From HGM05190 sp964394205 (GTDB lineage Bacteria; Bacteroidota; Bacteroidia; Bacteroidales; Muribaculaceae): 41,353 nucleotides of DNA. Location: positions 1-41,353 of the forward strand of contig CAYMVS010000015.1 of NCBI GenBank assembly GCA_964394205.1, written 5' to 3'. A program made the position numbers and the translations under genes. This document shows, piece after piece, positions 16,283 to 25,887 of the stretch. Positions within the stretch are counted from its first letter, which is position 1. Every line of letters begins with the position of its first letter. The notes beneath the pieces were generated by a model that saw only the letters and a program-made list of their open reading frames with translations, was not told the DNA's origin and did not search any database.

Positions 16283-17674
16283 ATGATTGAAGACACTCAT
16301 CGGCACCTTTGGAGCAAGTGCCTTGAGATAATAAAAGACAACATTCCACAGGTGCAGTTCACCTCGTGGTTTGAGCCGTTGACATGTCTGTCATACGTTG
16401 ACAACATGTTGACCCTCTCTGTTCCGTCACCCTATTTTGTCGACGTGCTCGAGGATAAATACCTCAAGCTGTTGGGTATGACCCTGCACAAAGTGTTTGG
16501 GCCCGATGTCAAGCTCCAGTATCATTTCAATCAGATCTCGCGTGACGACTCCACTGCCGTCACTATGGAAAGCTCAAACCAAAGCCCGGCGGTAATGCCC
16601 CGCCACGACACGGTTTCCAATCCATTTTACAAGCCTCAGGCCGAAGATATCGACACCCAGCTTAATCCTCGCTATACCTTTGAGAATTACTGTTGCAGTC
16701 TCTCCAACAAGCTCCCGCTGTCGATTGGCGAGGCCATTGCCGCCAACCCTGACCGAATGACCTACAACCCGTTGTTTCTCTTCGGTCCGACAGGTGTCGG
16801 CAAGACCCATCTCATGCAGGCCATCGGCATCCGAATCAAAGAGCTCTACCCTGCCAAGCGTGTACTCTATCTCACGGCGCGTCTTTTTGAGAGTCAATAC
16901 ACCACGGCGGTGGTTCGTAAGAAAGTAAACGATTTCATCAATTTCTATCAGAGCATTGATGTTCTGATAATCGACGACATCCAGGATTTTGCAGGAAACA
17001 AACCGGGCACTCAAAACGCTTTCTTCCACATCTTCAACCAGTTGCACCAAAACCGTAAACAACTGATATTGTCAAGCGACACCCGCCCTTCACTCCTGGA
17101 AGGTCTTGAGGAGCGACTGCTGAGCCGCTTCAAATGGGGCATGACAGCCGAGCTTGAGCGGCCCGACTATGAGCTGCGCCGCGAGGTGTTGTCGCTGAAG
17201 TCGCGTCAGGACGGTCTTGAGCTGCCTGAAGATGTGGTCGAGTACATCGCGCGACATGTGACCGACTCTATCAGAGAGATTGAGGGTATCGTTGTGTCGC
17301 TGATTGCCCATGCAACGGTTCTCAATCGCCCGATAACCATTGAATTGGCCCGCAACGTGCTGGCAAATGCCGTTAAGGTCACCAAAAAATCAATCAATTT
17401 TGAGATGATCACACAGCAGGTTGCCGCTTTCTACAACATCGACAGCGAGCAGCTCTTCACCAAGTCACGCAAACGTGAAGTCTCCGACGCTCGCCAAATG
17501 GTGATGTATCTTGCCAAACGTCATGCCAACATGTCGCTCACGGCAATCGGCACGCGATTGTCACGCGACCATGCCACGGTGCTTTATGCATGCAAAAACA
17601 TCGAGGGGAGACTGCCGTTGGAAAAGAAACTGCGTGAAGATATAGCCAAGATTGAAGAAAACATGCTTGGCTAA
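16283..17674 (+). CDS. dnaA: Chromosomal replication initiator protein DnaA
   Basis: DnaA is the AAA+ ATPase that binds DnaA boxes and opens the origin. I take the ATG at 16283 (463 residues, beginning MIEDTHRHLW). Bacteroidales DnaA proteins typically begin MIE..H..LW, and the predicted transcript starts at about 16263; an ATG at 16262 would add seven residues. Domain I is residues about 1-85. Domain III has Walker A GPTGVGKT and Walker B VLIIDDIQ. Domain IV ends with the DnaA signature around RLSRDHATVLYA. The preceding 300 bp hold DnaA-box-like repeats. The stop overlaps the convergent priA stop by 4 bp. Confidence 0.97.
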   Translation: MIEDTHRHLWSKCLEIIKDNIPQVQFTSWFEPLTCLSYVDNMLTLSVPSPYFVDVLEDKYLKLLGMTLHKVFGPDVKLQYHFNQISRDDSTAVTMESSNQSPAVMPRHDTVSNPFYKPQAEDIDTQLNPRYTFENYCCSLSNKLPLSIGEAIAANPDRMTYNPLFLFGPTGVGKTHLMQAIGIRIKELYPAKRVLYLTARLFESQYTTAVVRKKVNDFINFYQSIDVLIIDDIQDFAGNKPGTQNAFFHIFNQLHQNRKQLILSSDTRPSLLEGLEERLLSRFKWGMTAELERPDYELRREVLSLKSRQDGLELPEDVVEYIARHVTDSIREIEGIVVSLIAHATVLNRPITIELARNVLANAVKVTKKSINFEMITQQVAAFYNIDSEQLFTKSRKREVSDARQMVMYLAKRHANMSLTAIGTRLSRDHATVLYACKNIEGRLPLEKKLREDIAKIEENMLG

Positions 17675-20151
17675 ACCGGGTCTACATCATAATAGATTGT
17701 CAATTGCTTGAACGACAGCCCTTGGCTGGCGATCAGATTTTCACGCAGGTCAAGCAGCAACTGCTTGACCTTGGTCAGTGAAGCCCCTATCTCAATTTTC
17801 AACATTACCCGACGTATGTAAAGCGATTGCACCCGTGCCACCGGCGGCTTGTCGGGACCATTGACCCGTGTTCCTAAAAGAGCCCGCAGGCTATCGGTAT
17901 AGACTGTGGCCAACGAGTCGAGCTCACGCTCGTCGCGATGTTTCAGATAGATATAGATAACACGGGTGAACGGGGGATAGTTAAACCGGCGGCGCTCGTC
18001 GATTAGCTCTTTGTAATAAGAAAGATAGTCATGGGCAAGCAGATGGGTAAACAGCGGGTGGGAGGGATTGAATGTCTGTATCGCCACCGAGGCCGATGTC
18101 AACTCTCCACTGCGGCCGGCGCGCCCGGCAACCTGCTCTATGAGATTAAACGCTCGCTCGGTGGCTCGGAAGTCAGGCTGATTCATTATCATGTCGGCAC
18201 TCACAACCGCCACTGCACTGACGCCGTCAAAGTCAAGTCCCTTGGTAACCATCTGTGTGCCGACAAGCACCCTGGTTTTCCCCTGTGAGAAATCGTTGAT
18301 GGCATTGAGATAGGCATCCTTGCTACGTGTCGAGTCGAGGTCGAGACGCGACACAGGCACATCGGGATACATCGCCGTTACCTCATCCTCGATTCTTTCC
18401 GTACCAAACCCGCGCAGCTGCAACCCCGGCTCACCACATGCCGGGCAGGCGGCAGGCACCTGATACTGTGAGCCACAGTAATGACACACAAGTCGGTCGA
18501 GACGTTTATGATAGGTCAAAGAGACATCACACGTTTGACAACGCGGTATCCAGCCACACTGCTCACACATCAGCAGCGGGGCAAACCCTCGGCGGTTTAG
18601 AAAAATTATCGCCTGACGTCCCGATGAAAGGGCCTCGGCAACAATCTCACGCGTCTGAAACGCCAGAGGGCCTTTCACCTCCTTCTTTTTGTGGGCCAAC
18701 TTCATGTCAATCAGCTGCATAGCCGGCATTGTGGCCCCTCCATATCGGGTGGTGAGCGTCACCAGTCCATATCGGCCGGTCGTTGCCTTGTAGTAGGTCT
18801 CGATCGATGGTGTCGCGCTGCCGAGCACCGCCTTCGCCCCATGCATCCTTGCCAGCACGAGCGCTGTGTCGCGACCGTTGTAGCGCGGTGCCGGGTCTGA
18901 CTGCTTGTAACTCGGGTCATGCTCCTCATCGACAATCACGAGTCCAAGAGTCGCAAAAGGCAGAAAGACAGCCGAGCGCGCCCCGATTACAACCAAAGGT
19001 TCGGAGGATGTCAACAGCTTTCGCCAGATGTCAACTCGCTCGTTGTCGGTAAACTTTGAATGATAGATGACCACCTTGGGACCAAACACCCGCTGCAACC
19101 GGGTGGTGAGCTGTGTGGTCAGTGCAATTTCTGGGACAAGAAACAGGGCCTGCCGTCCCAACTCGAGAGTTTGAGAAATCAGATGGATATAAATCTCGGT
19201 TTTGCCCGAACCCGTCACTCCGTGCAACAAAGCGACATTGGTCCCGTTTATCCATGCCTGATTAATCTCGCGCAAGGCGCCCCCCTGGGCGTCGGTCAGC
19301 TCGGGCAGCGTCCCGACCGTCAGTCCGCTATACTGAAACCGATTGATGTCGCGTGTTGTCACCTTGACGATACCACGCGTCTCAAGAGCCTTGATTATAG
19401 AAGTGGTGACTCCCGAGCGCTCAAGCACCTCATCGCGGGTCGTCTCCTTTTCCTGGCCCCTCATCCACCCGCTCAGGTCAAGCAAAGCCAAGAGAGCACG
19501 TTCCTGTTTGGGTGCGTTCTTGACAGCCTGGAAAGCGTTTTTCACCCACTCCTCGTCGCCCGGAGAGCCTGACGGCTGAATATAGACCACCCGCCGGGCG
19601 CGATATTTGTCGACGAGACGCTCAGAGACAACCACCGCTCCAAGATCAAGCAAACGCGACACGGTGTGGGTCACACCGTTCATCCCCGACTGTTTTTCAA
19701 GTTCGGCCACACTTACCCCTTTGCCGGCATGGTCAAGCAGATGCATCACATGAAGCTCGCGGTCGGTCAACCGGTTGAGTGTATCTTCCTCATAGTCGGG
19801 GTTAATCTCGACCCACGTCTCGCTTTCAACCTTGAGGCTCGTGGGGACAGCGGCACGATACACTTCACCCGGCGAGCAAAGATAATAGTCGGCAATCCAT
19901 TGCCACAGTTTCAGTTGAGGATGCCTCAATATCGGCTCCCCATTGTCAAGCAAACGGCCTATCGGCTTGACCGTGTATCCTTTAGGAGCATTTGCCGTAA
20001 ACCCGACCACGATGCCCGTGTAAAACTTCTTTCGCCCGAACGGCACAATCACACGGCATCCCGGACGGATGGATTGCACCATCTCGTCGGGGACGCTGTA
20101 GGTAAATGTGCCTTGCAAAGGCAACGGGAGCAGGACATCGGCAAATGTCAT
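17671..20151 (-). CDS. priA: Primosomal protein N' (replication restart helicase PriA)
   Basis: PriA recognises stalled forks and reloads the replicative helicase. The 826-residue protein has the N-terminal 3'-end-binding domain (MTFADVLLPLPLQGTFTYSVP), Walker A GVTGSGKTEIY, the helicase box DEEH, and an eight-cysteine zinc region (CEQCGWIPRCQTC ... CHYCG ... CPACG) inserted between the helicase lobes. These are the hallmarks of the family, and the length is slightly above the E. coli protein (732). The ATG at 20151 lies 2 bp after the malQ stop, so it is probably co-transcribed with malQ. Its stop codon overlaps that of dnaA from the other side. Confidence 0.97.
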   Translation of the reverse strand: MTFADVLLPLPLQGTFTYSVPDEMVQSIRPGCRVIVPFGRKKFYTGIVVGFTANAPKGYTVKPIGRLLDNGEPILRHPQLKLWQWIADYYLCSPGEVYRAAVPTSLKVESETWVEINPDYEEDTLNRLTDRELHVMHLLDHAGKGVSVAELEKQSGMNGVTHTVSRLLDLGAVVVSERLVDKYRARRVVYIQPSGSPGDEEWVKNAFQAVKNAPKQERALLALLDLSGWMRGQEKETTRDEVLERSGVTTSIIKALETRGIVKVTTRDINRFQYSGLTVGTLPELTDAQGGALREINQAWINGTNVALLHGVTGSGKTEIYIHLISQTLELGRQALFLVPEIALTTQLTTRLQRVFGPKVVIYHSKFTDNERVDIWRKLLTSSEPLVVIGARSAVFLPFATLGLVIVDEEHDPSYKQSDPAPRYNGRDTALVLARMHGAKAVLGSATPSIETYYKATTGRYGLVTLTTRYGGATMPAMQLIDMKLAHKKKEVKGPLAFQTREIVAEALSSGRQAIIFLNRRGFAPLLMCEQCGWIPRCQTCDVSLTYHKRLDRLVCHYCGSQYQVPAACPACGEPGLQLRGFGTERIEDEVTAMYPDVPVSRLDLDSTRSKDAYLNAINDFSQGKTRVLVGTQMVTKGLDFDGVSAVAVVSADMIMNQPDFRATERAFNLIEQVAGRAGRSGELTSASVAIQTFNPSHPLFTHLLAHDYLSYYKELIDERRRFNYPPFTRVIYIYLKHRDERELDSLATVYTDSLRALLGTRVNGPDKPPVARVQSLYIRRVMLKIEIGASLTKVKQLLLDLRENLIASQGLSFKQLTIYYDVDPV

Positions 20152-20153
20152 GT

Positions 20154-22832
20154 TTAACGACCGGTTTGATTTATCATTGATAGCATCTTTCCGTTAAAAT
20201 CATCGGCATCAAGCAGCTGCTCCAATGTCAGATGCATGCGGTAACGCCAGTAGTGACGAGGATTGGCAGGAATGTTGATAAGCTCCTCACGGGGATCCTG
20301 ACGGCGCAACACACCGTCGATCGACAGCCAGTCCTGCAGAGGCAGGATGCAGAGCATCGACGGTGACTTCAGATGCAGGTCGACAATCTTTTCACATATC
20401 CAGGTCTCGGCATAGAAGGGTGCCTCCCCCTGGCAATGAAGCACCTCGTTGTAGAAGCGTTGTGTAACCTCTCTGTCGGTCTGCCACCATTGACGTATGC
20501 CGTCCATATCGTGAGTCGACGTGGTGCACACCGACCGGTAAGGATAGTTCCAGGTAACCCCAAACGGGGTTGCCGGGTCTTTTGGCATACGTTGAATCTC
20601 AAGGGTGAGTATTTGCAGTCGGTTGAGCACAGCGGGCACACAGGATGGTATCATGCCAAGGTCCTCGGCACAGACGAGCATCTTTGTCGCATTGATGAGC
20701 GGTGGCAATTTCTCCATCGCTGCCTTGTACCAGAAATCATTGTGGCGATGATAGAAAAAGTCATTGTAAAGGCGGTCAAAACACCATCGCTCATAGTCGT
20801 TGAGAGCGCGGTAGATATAGGTGAACTGTGCCGAGATGCGCGGATGGTATTTCCCTTTCTCAGTGGGGTCTTCGATAAAGAGCACCTGGTCGGCGAGTCC
20901 AAGCAGGCCCTCACAAAGGCGGTCGTTCCTGTCATTCTTGTCGAGACCGGCAAAGTGGTCGACAATCTTCCGCTGGGTGTCAAACTCAGACTTGAGGCTG
21001 TAACGGCCGTCGCCAATCGGCGTAAGGAACGCGCGCGCCTCATCGGCATACTCTCCGAAAAAGTCGGAAAGCATATATTCAGCGATATAGGGCTGAGCGT
21101 GAAGGTCGGGCTCAATCCAGAAGTCATAGTTTTTGCGTAACTCATCGGGAGTGAAAGGTAGCGCGGGGTTAAAGACACCCAGAAGACCGTGCACGGCGCT
21201 TATCGGTATCTCCCAGATGCGGAAGAAACCGAGCACGTGGTCAATACGGTAGGCGTCAAAATACTCGGCCATTTTCTCAAAGCGGGCTTTCCACCATCCA
21301 TAACCGTCGCGCGACATCTCATTCCAGTTGTAGGTGGGGAATCCCCAGTTTTGCCCGAGCACCGAGAAATCGTCGGGCGGCGCTCCTGCCTGACAGCCGA
21401 GATTAAACAACCGGGGTGTGATCCACGCGTCGGCGCTGGTGCGTGAAATGCCGATAGGTATGTCCCCCTTGAGGGCCACTCCCCGAGAGCGGGCATAGTC
21501 GCTCACCTGTCTCAATTGATGGTCAAGGTGATATTGCTCAAAGTATATGAGGCCGATAGCTTTTTTATTGTCGGCAATGAAGGCATCGACTTTTTGAGGG
21601 TCATAGACAGCATATTCCCCCCACTCTTGAAATACCGGTGTACCGTGGGTGTCGCGCAGCACACAGAAAGCGGCGTAGGGCTTGAGCCACTTCTCGTTGC
21701 GGTCAAAGAACTTTTTGAAATCGGCCGAGCCGAGTGTCTCCTCACCGTCCATGGCAAAAATCTCGGCCACATAGTCATGTTTGGCCTTGTTGACACGCTC
21801 ATAATCGACCGTAGGGTTCAGATTAAGCTCCCGCTTGAGATTCTCATAATAGTGCTGACGGTCGGCGTCGGCGAGTTTTCCCACCGCCTCGACACGCAGG
21901 TACATGGGGTGAAGAGCAAATGTCGAGTTGGCATTATAGGGATAGGAGTCGGTCCAGGTATGGGTCATTGTGGTGTCATTGATGGGCAATATCTGGATGA
22001 AACGCTGCCCTGTCTTAACTGCCCAATCGACCATCTTGAACAGATCATAGAAATCACCAACTCCAAAATCTTCATTGCTGCGCAACGAGAACACCGGTAT
22101 CGCCACCCCGGCGCCACGCCATGGTGCCAACGGGTTGATGAATCTCATTCCGCTCATCACTACAGCTTGACCGGCTCCAACTTCTGGTTTAATATTTATA
22201 TGGCGGTTATCACCCCCCTCCCAGGCTTTTACTCGGCCTGTGGCGGTGTCGATGATGACAAACTTGTAGTCGAGCGGGAAGACAAGCGACTCGACCGGCA
22301 GAGTCAAATTCCACTCGGGGAACGATGAGTTTGAGAGTCTCACCGGCTTGTCGGTATTCCAGTTGCCCAACGAATCACAGTTGCCCAAAATGGCAATCGA
22401 CTCTCCCGGAGCGAGCATAGGGGCACTGACACGCAGGTTCAGCATCCCCTCTTTCAACAGTGTCGGTGACTGACGGTCGGGATGGGCACAGATGCAATCC
22501 ACAAAAGCCGAGGCATAGTAAGGCTGATCCATCGGCCGGTCCTGCCAACGGTCGTAGACCACCACCGAGTCGACATCAGTGTCGGCAAACAGAGTGTGGG
22601 CCGGACCCCACTCGCGGCGTGTCACGCCCTTGTCACTCTTCACAAAATAGCGGTAGCTTATACGGCGATTGTTTTTGGGTGTTTCAAACTCAAGCACCCA
22701 TCGCTGATTCCCCTCAAGGGTCATCGGCACGGCAGCCTCCTCTTTGTCGGCCCCAAGAGCTTTTGGCGAGCCTGTCACATAGAGCGTTTCGCCCCAGTTT
22801 GTTCTATAATCTACGTTTAATGAGACTTTCAT
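20154..22832 (-). CDS. malQ: 4-alpha-glucanotransferase with two CBM20 domains (DPE2-like)
   Basis: This GH77 enzyme transfers alpha-1,4-glucan segments in maltodextrin and glycogen metabolism. The ATG at 22832 (MKVSLNVDYRTNWGE) gives 892 residues; a longer in-frame start at 22913 adds an unlikely leader. Two starch-binding CBM20-type modules occupy about residues 1-105 and 110-215, then the GH77 barrel. Catalytic residues by family position are D531 (RIDHVLGF), E723 (CAEDLG) and D775 (STHDMDG). This two-CBM20 layout is that of plant DPE2 and its Bacteroidota relatives, and is much larger than E. coli MalQ (694). The neighbours (priA, nrdJ) are unrelated, so there is no glycogen operon here. 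Confidence 0.93.
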   Translation of the reverse strand: MKVSLNVDYRTNWGETLYVTGSPKALGADKEEAAVPMTLEGNQRWVLEFETPKNNRRISYRYFVKSDKGVTRREWGPAHTLFADTDVDSVVVYDRWQDRPMDQPYYASAFVDCICAHPDRQSPTLLKEGMLNLRVSAPMLAPGESIAILGNCDSLGNWNTDKPVRLSNSSFPEWNLTLPVESLVFPLDYKFVIIDTATGRVKAWEGGDNRHINIKPEVGAGQAVVMSGMRFINPLAPWRGAGVAIPVFSLRSNEDFGVGDFYDLFKMVDWAVKTGQRFIQILPINDTTMTHTWTDSYPYNANSTFALHPMYLRVEAVGKLADADRQHYYENLKRELNLNPTVDYERVNKAKHDYVAEIFAMDGEETLGSADFKKFFDRNEKWLKPYAAFCVLRDTHGTPVFQEWGEYAVYDPQKVDAFIADNKKAIGLIYFEQYHLDHQLRQVSDYARSRGVALKGDIPIGISRTSADAWITPRLFNLGCQAGAPPDDFSVLGQNWGFPTYNWNEMSRDGYGWWKARFEKMAEYFDAYRIDHVLGFFRIWEIPISAVHGLLGVFNPALPFTPDELRKNYDFWIEPDLHAQPYIAEYMLSDFFGEYADEARAFLTPIGDGRYSLKSEFDTQRKIVDHFAGLDKNDRNDRLCEGLLGLADQVLFIEDPTEKGKYHPRISAQFTYIYRALNDYERWCFDRLYNDFFYHRHNDFWYKAAMEKLPPLINATKMLVCAEDLGMIPSCVPAVLNRLQILTLEIQRMPKDPATPFGVTWNYPYRSVCTTSTHDMDGIRQWWQTDREVTQRFYNEVLHCQGEAPFYAETWICEKIVDLHLKSPSMLCILPLQDWLSIDGVLRRQDPREELINIPANPRHYWRYRMHLTLEQLLDADDFNGKMLSMINQTGR

Positions 22833-22894
22833 CGTTGTTGTAAGTATGATAATATTATGTTTGAGCCATAAAGGTAATAAATTCCGACAACAGA

Positions 22895-22937
22895 AAAACG
22901 CTCGTTCAGGCAAAAAATTTGCCTGAACGAGCGTTTT
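22895..22937 (-). terminator. Strong intrinsic terminator after nrdJ
   Basis: Perfect 20-bp arms (22895-22914 and 22918-22937, core CGCTCGTTCAGGC / GCCTGAACGAGCG) with a 3-nt loop lie 19 bp after the nrdJ stop on the minus strand. A T-run closes the downstream side of the stem (TTTTT, about 22898-22894). It separates nrdJ from malQ. Confidence 0.85.
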
Positions 22938-22955
22938 GTGTTGTCAAACATGTTT

Positions 22956-25487
22956 TCAGCCACACTTAGAGGTGCCACACGAGGTGCAAATCAAACATCC
23001 CTCCTGATAAATCAATGTTTCCTGACCACAGTTGGGACACTTCTGCCCTTTGGCTGTCATGCCGTTGGGGATATATTTTTTCAGTGCACGCTCCACACCC
23101 ATCTTCCAGGTATTGATCGACTGGCTGTCAAGCTCGAGGCCACCCACGAGTTTGAGCACCTGGTCGATAGGCATGCCGTAACGCAGCACTCCCGAGATCA
23201 GTTTGGCATAGTTCCAATACTCGGGATTGAACTTGTCGCTCAAGCCCTCGATGGTGGTTTTATGTCCACGCTTGTTGATGAAACGGAAGTCGTAGCGCTT
23301 GACGCCATTCTCATCTATGGCCTTGATAATCTGGCCGCGGGTAACCGACTTTGGCAGGAATAGACCATCCTCATCGTCGGCCAGACCGGTGAATATCTCA
23401 TAGGGGCGACCGTTCATCAGTCCGACAAAAGCTATCCACTTCTCCTTATTATTCTGGAAACGGACCACATCGGCATCAAGCACAATGGGGCGCTTGGTGA
23501 CAATGGGCTGCACGGCCGGCTGTGAGGCATCCTTCTTTTTTTCGAGAGCGATGAGCACCCCCGAGCGCGAGCCGTCGCGGTAGACCGTACATCCCTTGCA
23601 GCCCGAGCGCCAAGCCTCGATATAAAGTTTACCGACGGTCTCCTCGCTCACGTCGGCCGGGAGATTGATCGTTACCGAGATTGAGTGGTCAACCCAACGC
23701 TGCACGCGCCCCTGCATCCTGACCTTCTCAAGCCAGTCGATATCATTGGCCGTCGCTTTATAATAAGGTGATTTCTTGACAAGCTCGTCAATCTCCTCCT
23801 GTGAGTAATCATTCTTTACGGGGATGCCGGCGACATTCATCCAAGTGATGAACTTGGGGTGATAGACAATGTATTCCTCAAAGGCATCGCCGCTCTCGTC
23901 CACATAGTCGACACGGGCGTCGACATCCGATGGAGTCACCTTGCGCCGGCGCTTATACACCGGCAAAAACACCGGCTCGATGCCCGAGGTTGTCTGTGTC
24001 ATCAGGCTTGTGGTGCCGGTCGGCGCGATTGTCAGACACGCGATATTGCGGCGCCCATATTTTGCCATCAGTTCATACAGCTCAGGGTCGGCCTCACGCA
24101 GGCGATTGATGTATGGGTTGTTTTCCTCGCGCCCGGCATCATAAATCTCAAAAGCGCCTCGCTCCCGGGCCATGTTGACCGATGAGCGATAGGCTGCCAG
24201 AGCGAGGGCCCTGTGCACCTTTTCGCTGAAGTCGGTGGCCTCTTTTGTTCCATATCTCAACCCCAATGAGGCAAGCATATCACCCTCGGCAGTAGTCCCG
24301 ACACCGGTTCGGCGCCCTTTGAGTGTTTTGTTGCGTATTTTTGTCCACAGCTCCAGCTCTCCATGTTTGACCTCATCTGTTTCAGGATCGGCCTTGATTT
24401 TTTCAATGATGGCATCGATCTTCTCCATCTCAAGGTCGATGATGTCATCCATTATGCGCTGGGCTTTGGCGACATGCTCGGCAAACAGTTCAAAGTTAAA
24501 GCGCGCCTGTGGAGTGAAAGGATCCTCAACGTAAGAGTACAGATTGATGGCCAGCAGACGGCAGCTGTCGTAGGGGCAAAGAGGAATCTCACCGCAGGGG
24601 TTGGTCGAAATGGTCTGAAAGCCGAGATCGGCATAGCAGTCGGGCACCGACTCGCGGGTGATTGTGTCCCAAAAGAGAACCCCCGGCTCGGCCGAGCGCC
24701 ACGCGTTGTGGATAATCTTTGCCCAGAGGCGGGCGGCATCCACTTCATTGGTCACTGCCGGGTCGTCGGCTCCAACGGGGAATGTCTGTCGGTATGGCTT
24801 GCCTGCCACCGCGGCCTGCATGAAAGCATCATCGATGCGCACCGAGACATTTGCCCCGGTAATTTTACCCTCGGTCATCTTGGCATCGATAAAGGCCTCG
24901 GCCTCGGGATGCTTGATGGAGACAGTCATCATCAGCGCTCCGCGGCGACCGTCTTGAGCCACCTCCCGTGTCGAGTTAGAGTATCGCTCCATGAACGGAA
25001 CAATACCGGTCGAGGTCAGAGCCGAGTTTTTGACCGGCATCCCCTTGGGTCGGATGTGTGACAGGTCGTGCCCTACGCCTCCGCGACGCTTCATCAGCTG
25101 CACCTGCTCCTCGTCGATGCGTATTATGCCTCCGTATGAGTCGGGCTTTCCGTCGAGACCAATCACAAAGCAGTTGCTCAGCGACCCAACCTGATAGTCA
25201 TTTCCAATCCCCGACATGGGGCTGCCTTGTGGCACAACATATTTGAAATGATCGAGCAGAGCAAAGATCTCGTCGTGACTCATAGGGTTAGGATATTTTG
25301 ACTCAATGCGGGCAAGCTCGGCGGCTATGCGGTGGTGCATATCCTCGGGAGTCTTCTCGTATATGTTGCCGAAAGAGTCTTTAAGAGCATACTTGCTGAC
25401 CCACACACGGGCAGCGAGCTCATCACCGTCAAAATAGGCCAAAGACGCCTTATAGGCTTCCTCTGTTGTATAGATTTTCTTTTCCAC
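22956..25487 (-). CDS. nrdJ: Adenosylcobalamin-dependent (class II) ribonucleotide reductase
   Basis: NrdJ reduces ribonucleotides to deoxyribonucleotides using adenosylcobalamin to make the thiyl radical, and works with or without oxygen. The GTG at 25487 gives 843 residues. The upstream TTG at 25514 overlaps the predicted -7 element and cannot be on the mRNA. Class-typical segments are visible: GSLSNCFV near residue 100, the active-site motif NPCGEIPL (Asn, Cys, Glu), and APTGTTSLMTQTTSGIEPVF. The last 30 residues form a zinc-ribbon (CPNCG ... CTSCGTSKCG). It is divergent to the class III genes nrdD-nrdG and ends at a strong terminator. I found no convincing cobalamin riboswitch in front of it. 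Confidence 0.95.
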   Translation of the reverse strand: MEKKIYTTEEAYKASLAYFDGDELAARVWVSKYALKDSFGNIYEKTPEDMHHRIAAELARIESKYPNPMSHDEIFALLDHFKYVVPQGSPMSGIGNDYQVGSLSNCFVIGLDGKPDSYGGIIRIDEEQVQLMKRRGGVGHDLSHIRPKGMPVKNSALTSTGIVPFMERYSNSTREVAQDGRRGALMMTVSIKHPEAEAFIDAKMTEGKITGANVSVRIDDAFMQAAVAGKPYRQTFPVGADDPAVTNEVDAARLWAKIIHNAWRSAEPGVLFWDTITRESVPDCYADLGFQTISTNPCGEIPLCPYDSCRLLAINLYSYVEDPFTPQARFNFELFAEHVAKAQRIMDDIIDLEMEKIDAIIEKIKADPETDEVKHGELELWTKIRNKTLKGRRTGVGTTAEGDMLASLGLRYGTKEATDFSEKVHRALALAAYRSSVNMARERGAFEIYDAGREENNPYINRLREADPELYELMAKYGRRNIACLTIAPTGTTSLMTQTTSGIEPVFLPVYKRRRKVTPSDVDARVDYVDESGDAFEEYIVYHPKFITWMNVAGIPVKNDYSQEEIDELVKKSPYYKATANDIDWLEKVRMQGRVQRWVDHSISVTINLPADVSEETVGKLYIEAWRSGCKGCTVYRDGSRSGVLIALEKKKDASQPAVQPIVTKRPIVLDADVVRFQNNKEKWIAFVGLMNGRPYEIFTGLADDEDGLFLPKSVTRGQIIKAIDENGVKRYDFRFINKRGHKTTIEGLSDKFNPEYWNYAKLISGVLRYGMPIDQVLKLVGGLELDSQSINTWKMGVERALKKYIPNGMTAKGQKCPNCGQETLIYQEGCLICTSCGTSKCG

Positions 25488-25504
25488 GATTGTTAGATTT
25501 GTGG

Positions 25505-25536
25505 CAAAGTTCAAAAAAACTTTTCATCTTAGCAAA
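25505..25536 (-). promoter_or_regulatory. nrdJ promoter
   Basis: On the minus strand, TTTG (25536-25533), a 20-bp spacer and GAACTTTG (25512-25505) fit the Bacteroidota promoter with one mismatch. Transcription would start near 25498, about 10 nt before the GTG start. Confidence 0.65.
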
Positions 25537-25794
25537 TTAATATCCACCAAAACGACATGATTGTTAATAACTATTGTCGGGCAACCATATCCGGGCTGCA
25601 AACATGATATTTATTAATGTGTACCGACAGCCCCGCGTTGACCAAAGCAGCCAACAATCAAAACGGCATTTTTCTCAAAGTTTCCCATTTCAAACCGTTA
25701 TTTATCTATTTATCAACGTTTTGAAAAATTTCAAATCCTCCAAAGTTGTCCAAATAATTTTACTGACAAATATATAATATTTATCTAAAAAAAC
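25537..25794. other. Divergent nrdJ / nrdD control region
   Basis: About 260 bp of AT-rich non-coding sequence lies between the two divergent promoters. It contains two imperfect palindromes: CGACA-17-TGTCG (25553-25579, around TTGTTAATAAC) and ACAT-11-ATGT (25602-25620). Either could bind a regulator shared by the two reductases. Neither matches the 16-bp NrdR box. I see no ORF or structured RNA here. Confidence 0.4.
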
Positions 25795-25825
25795 TTGGAG
25801 GGTATGTTTTTTATACATATCTTTG
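25795..25825 (+). promoter_or_regulatory. nrdD promoter
   Basis: TTG at 25795-25797, a 20-bp spacer and TATCTTTG at 25818-25825 fit the Bacteroidota consensus. The transcript would start near 25832, which rules out longer nrdD starts and supports the ATG at 25888. Confidence 0.75.
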
Positions 25826-25887
25826 CGTCGTTTTTGGGCCTTGAGACCCGCACAATCCCGCTAAATAATTTCACCTTACATAATAAA

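Noticed and set aside
20373..21140. 255-codon open frame on the plus strand opposite malQ
   Set aside because: Antisense to the GH77 catalytic domain; composition follows the malQ codons.
25602..25620. NrdR box candidate ACAT-11-ATGT
   Set aside because: Length and core do not match the 16-bp NrdR consensus; kept only as an unnamed palindrome.
25488..25794. Possible cobalamin riboswitch upstream of nrdJ
   Set aside because: The predicted transcript begins only about 10 nt before the start codon and no B12-box-like sequence was seen.
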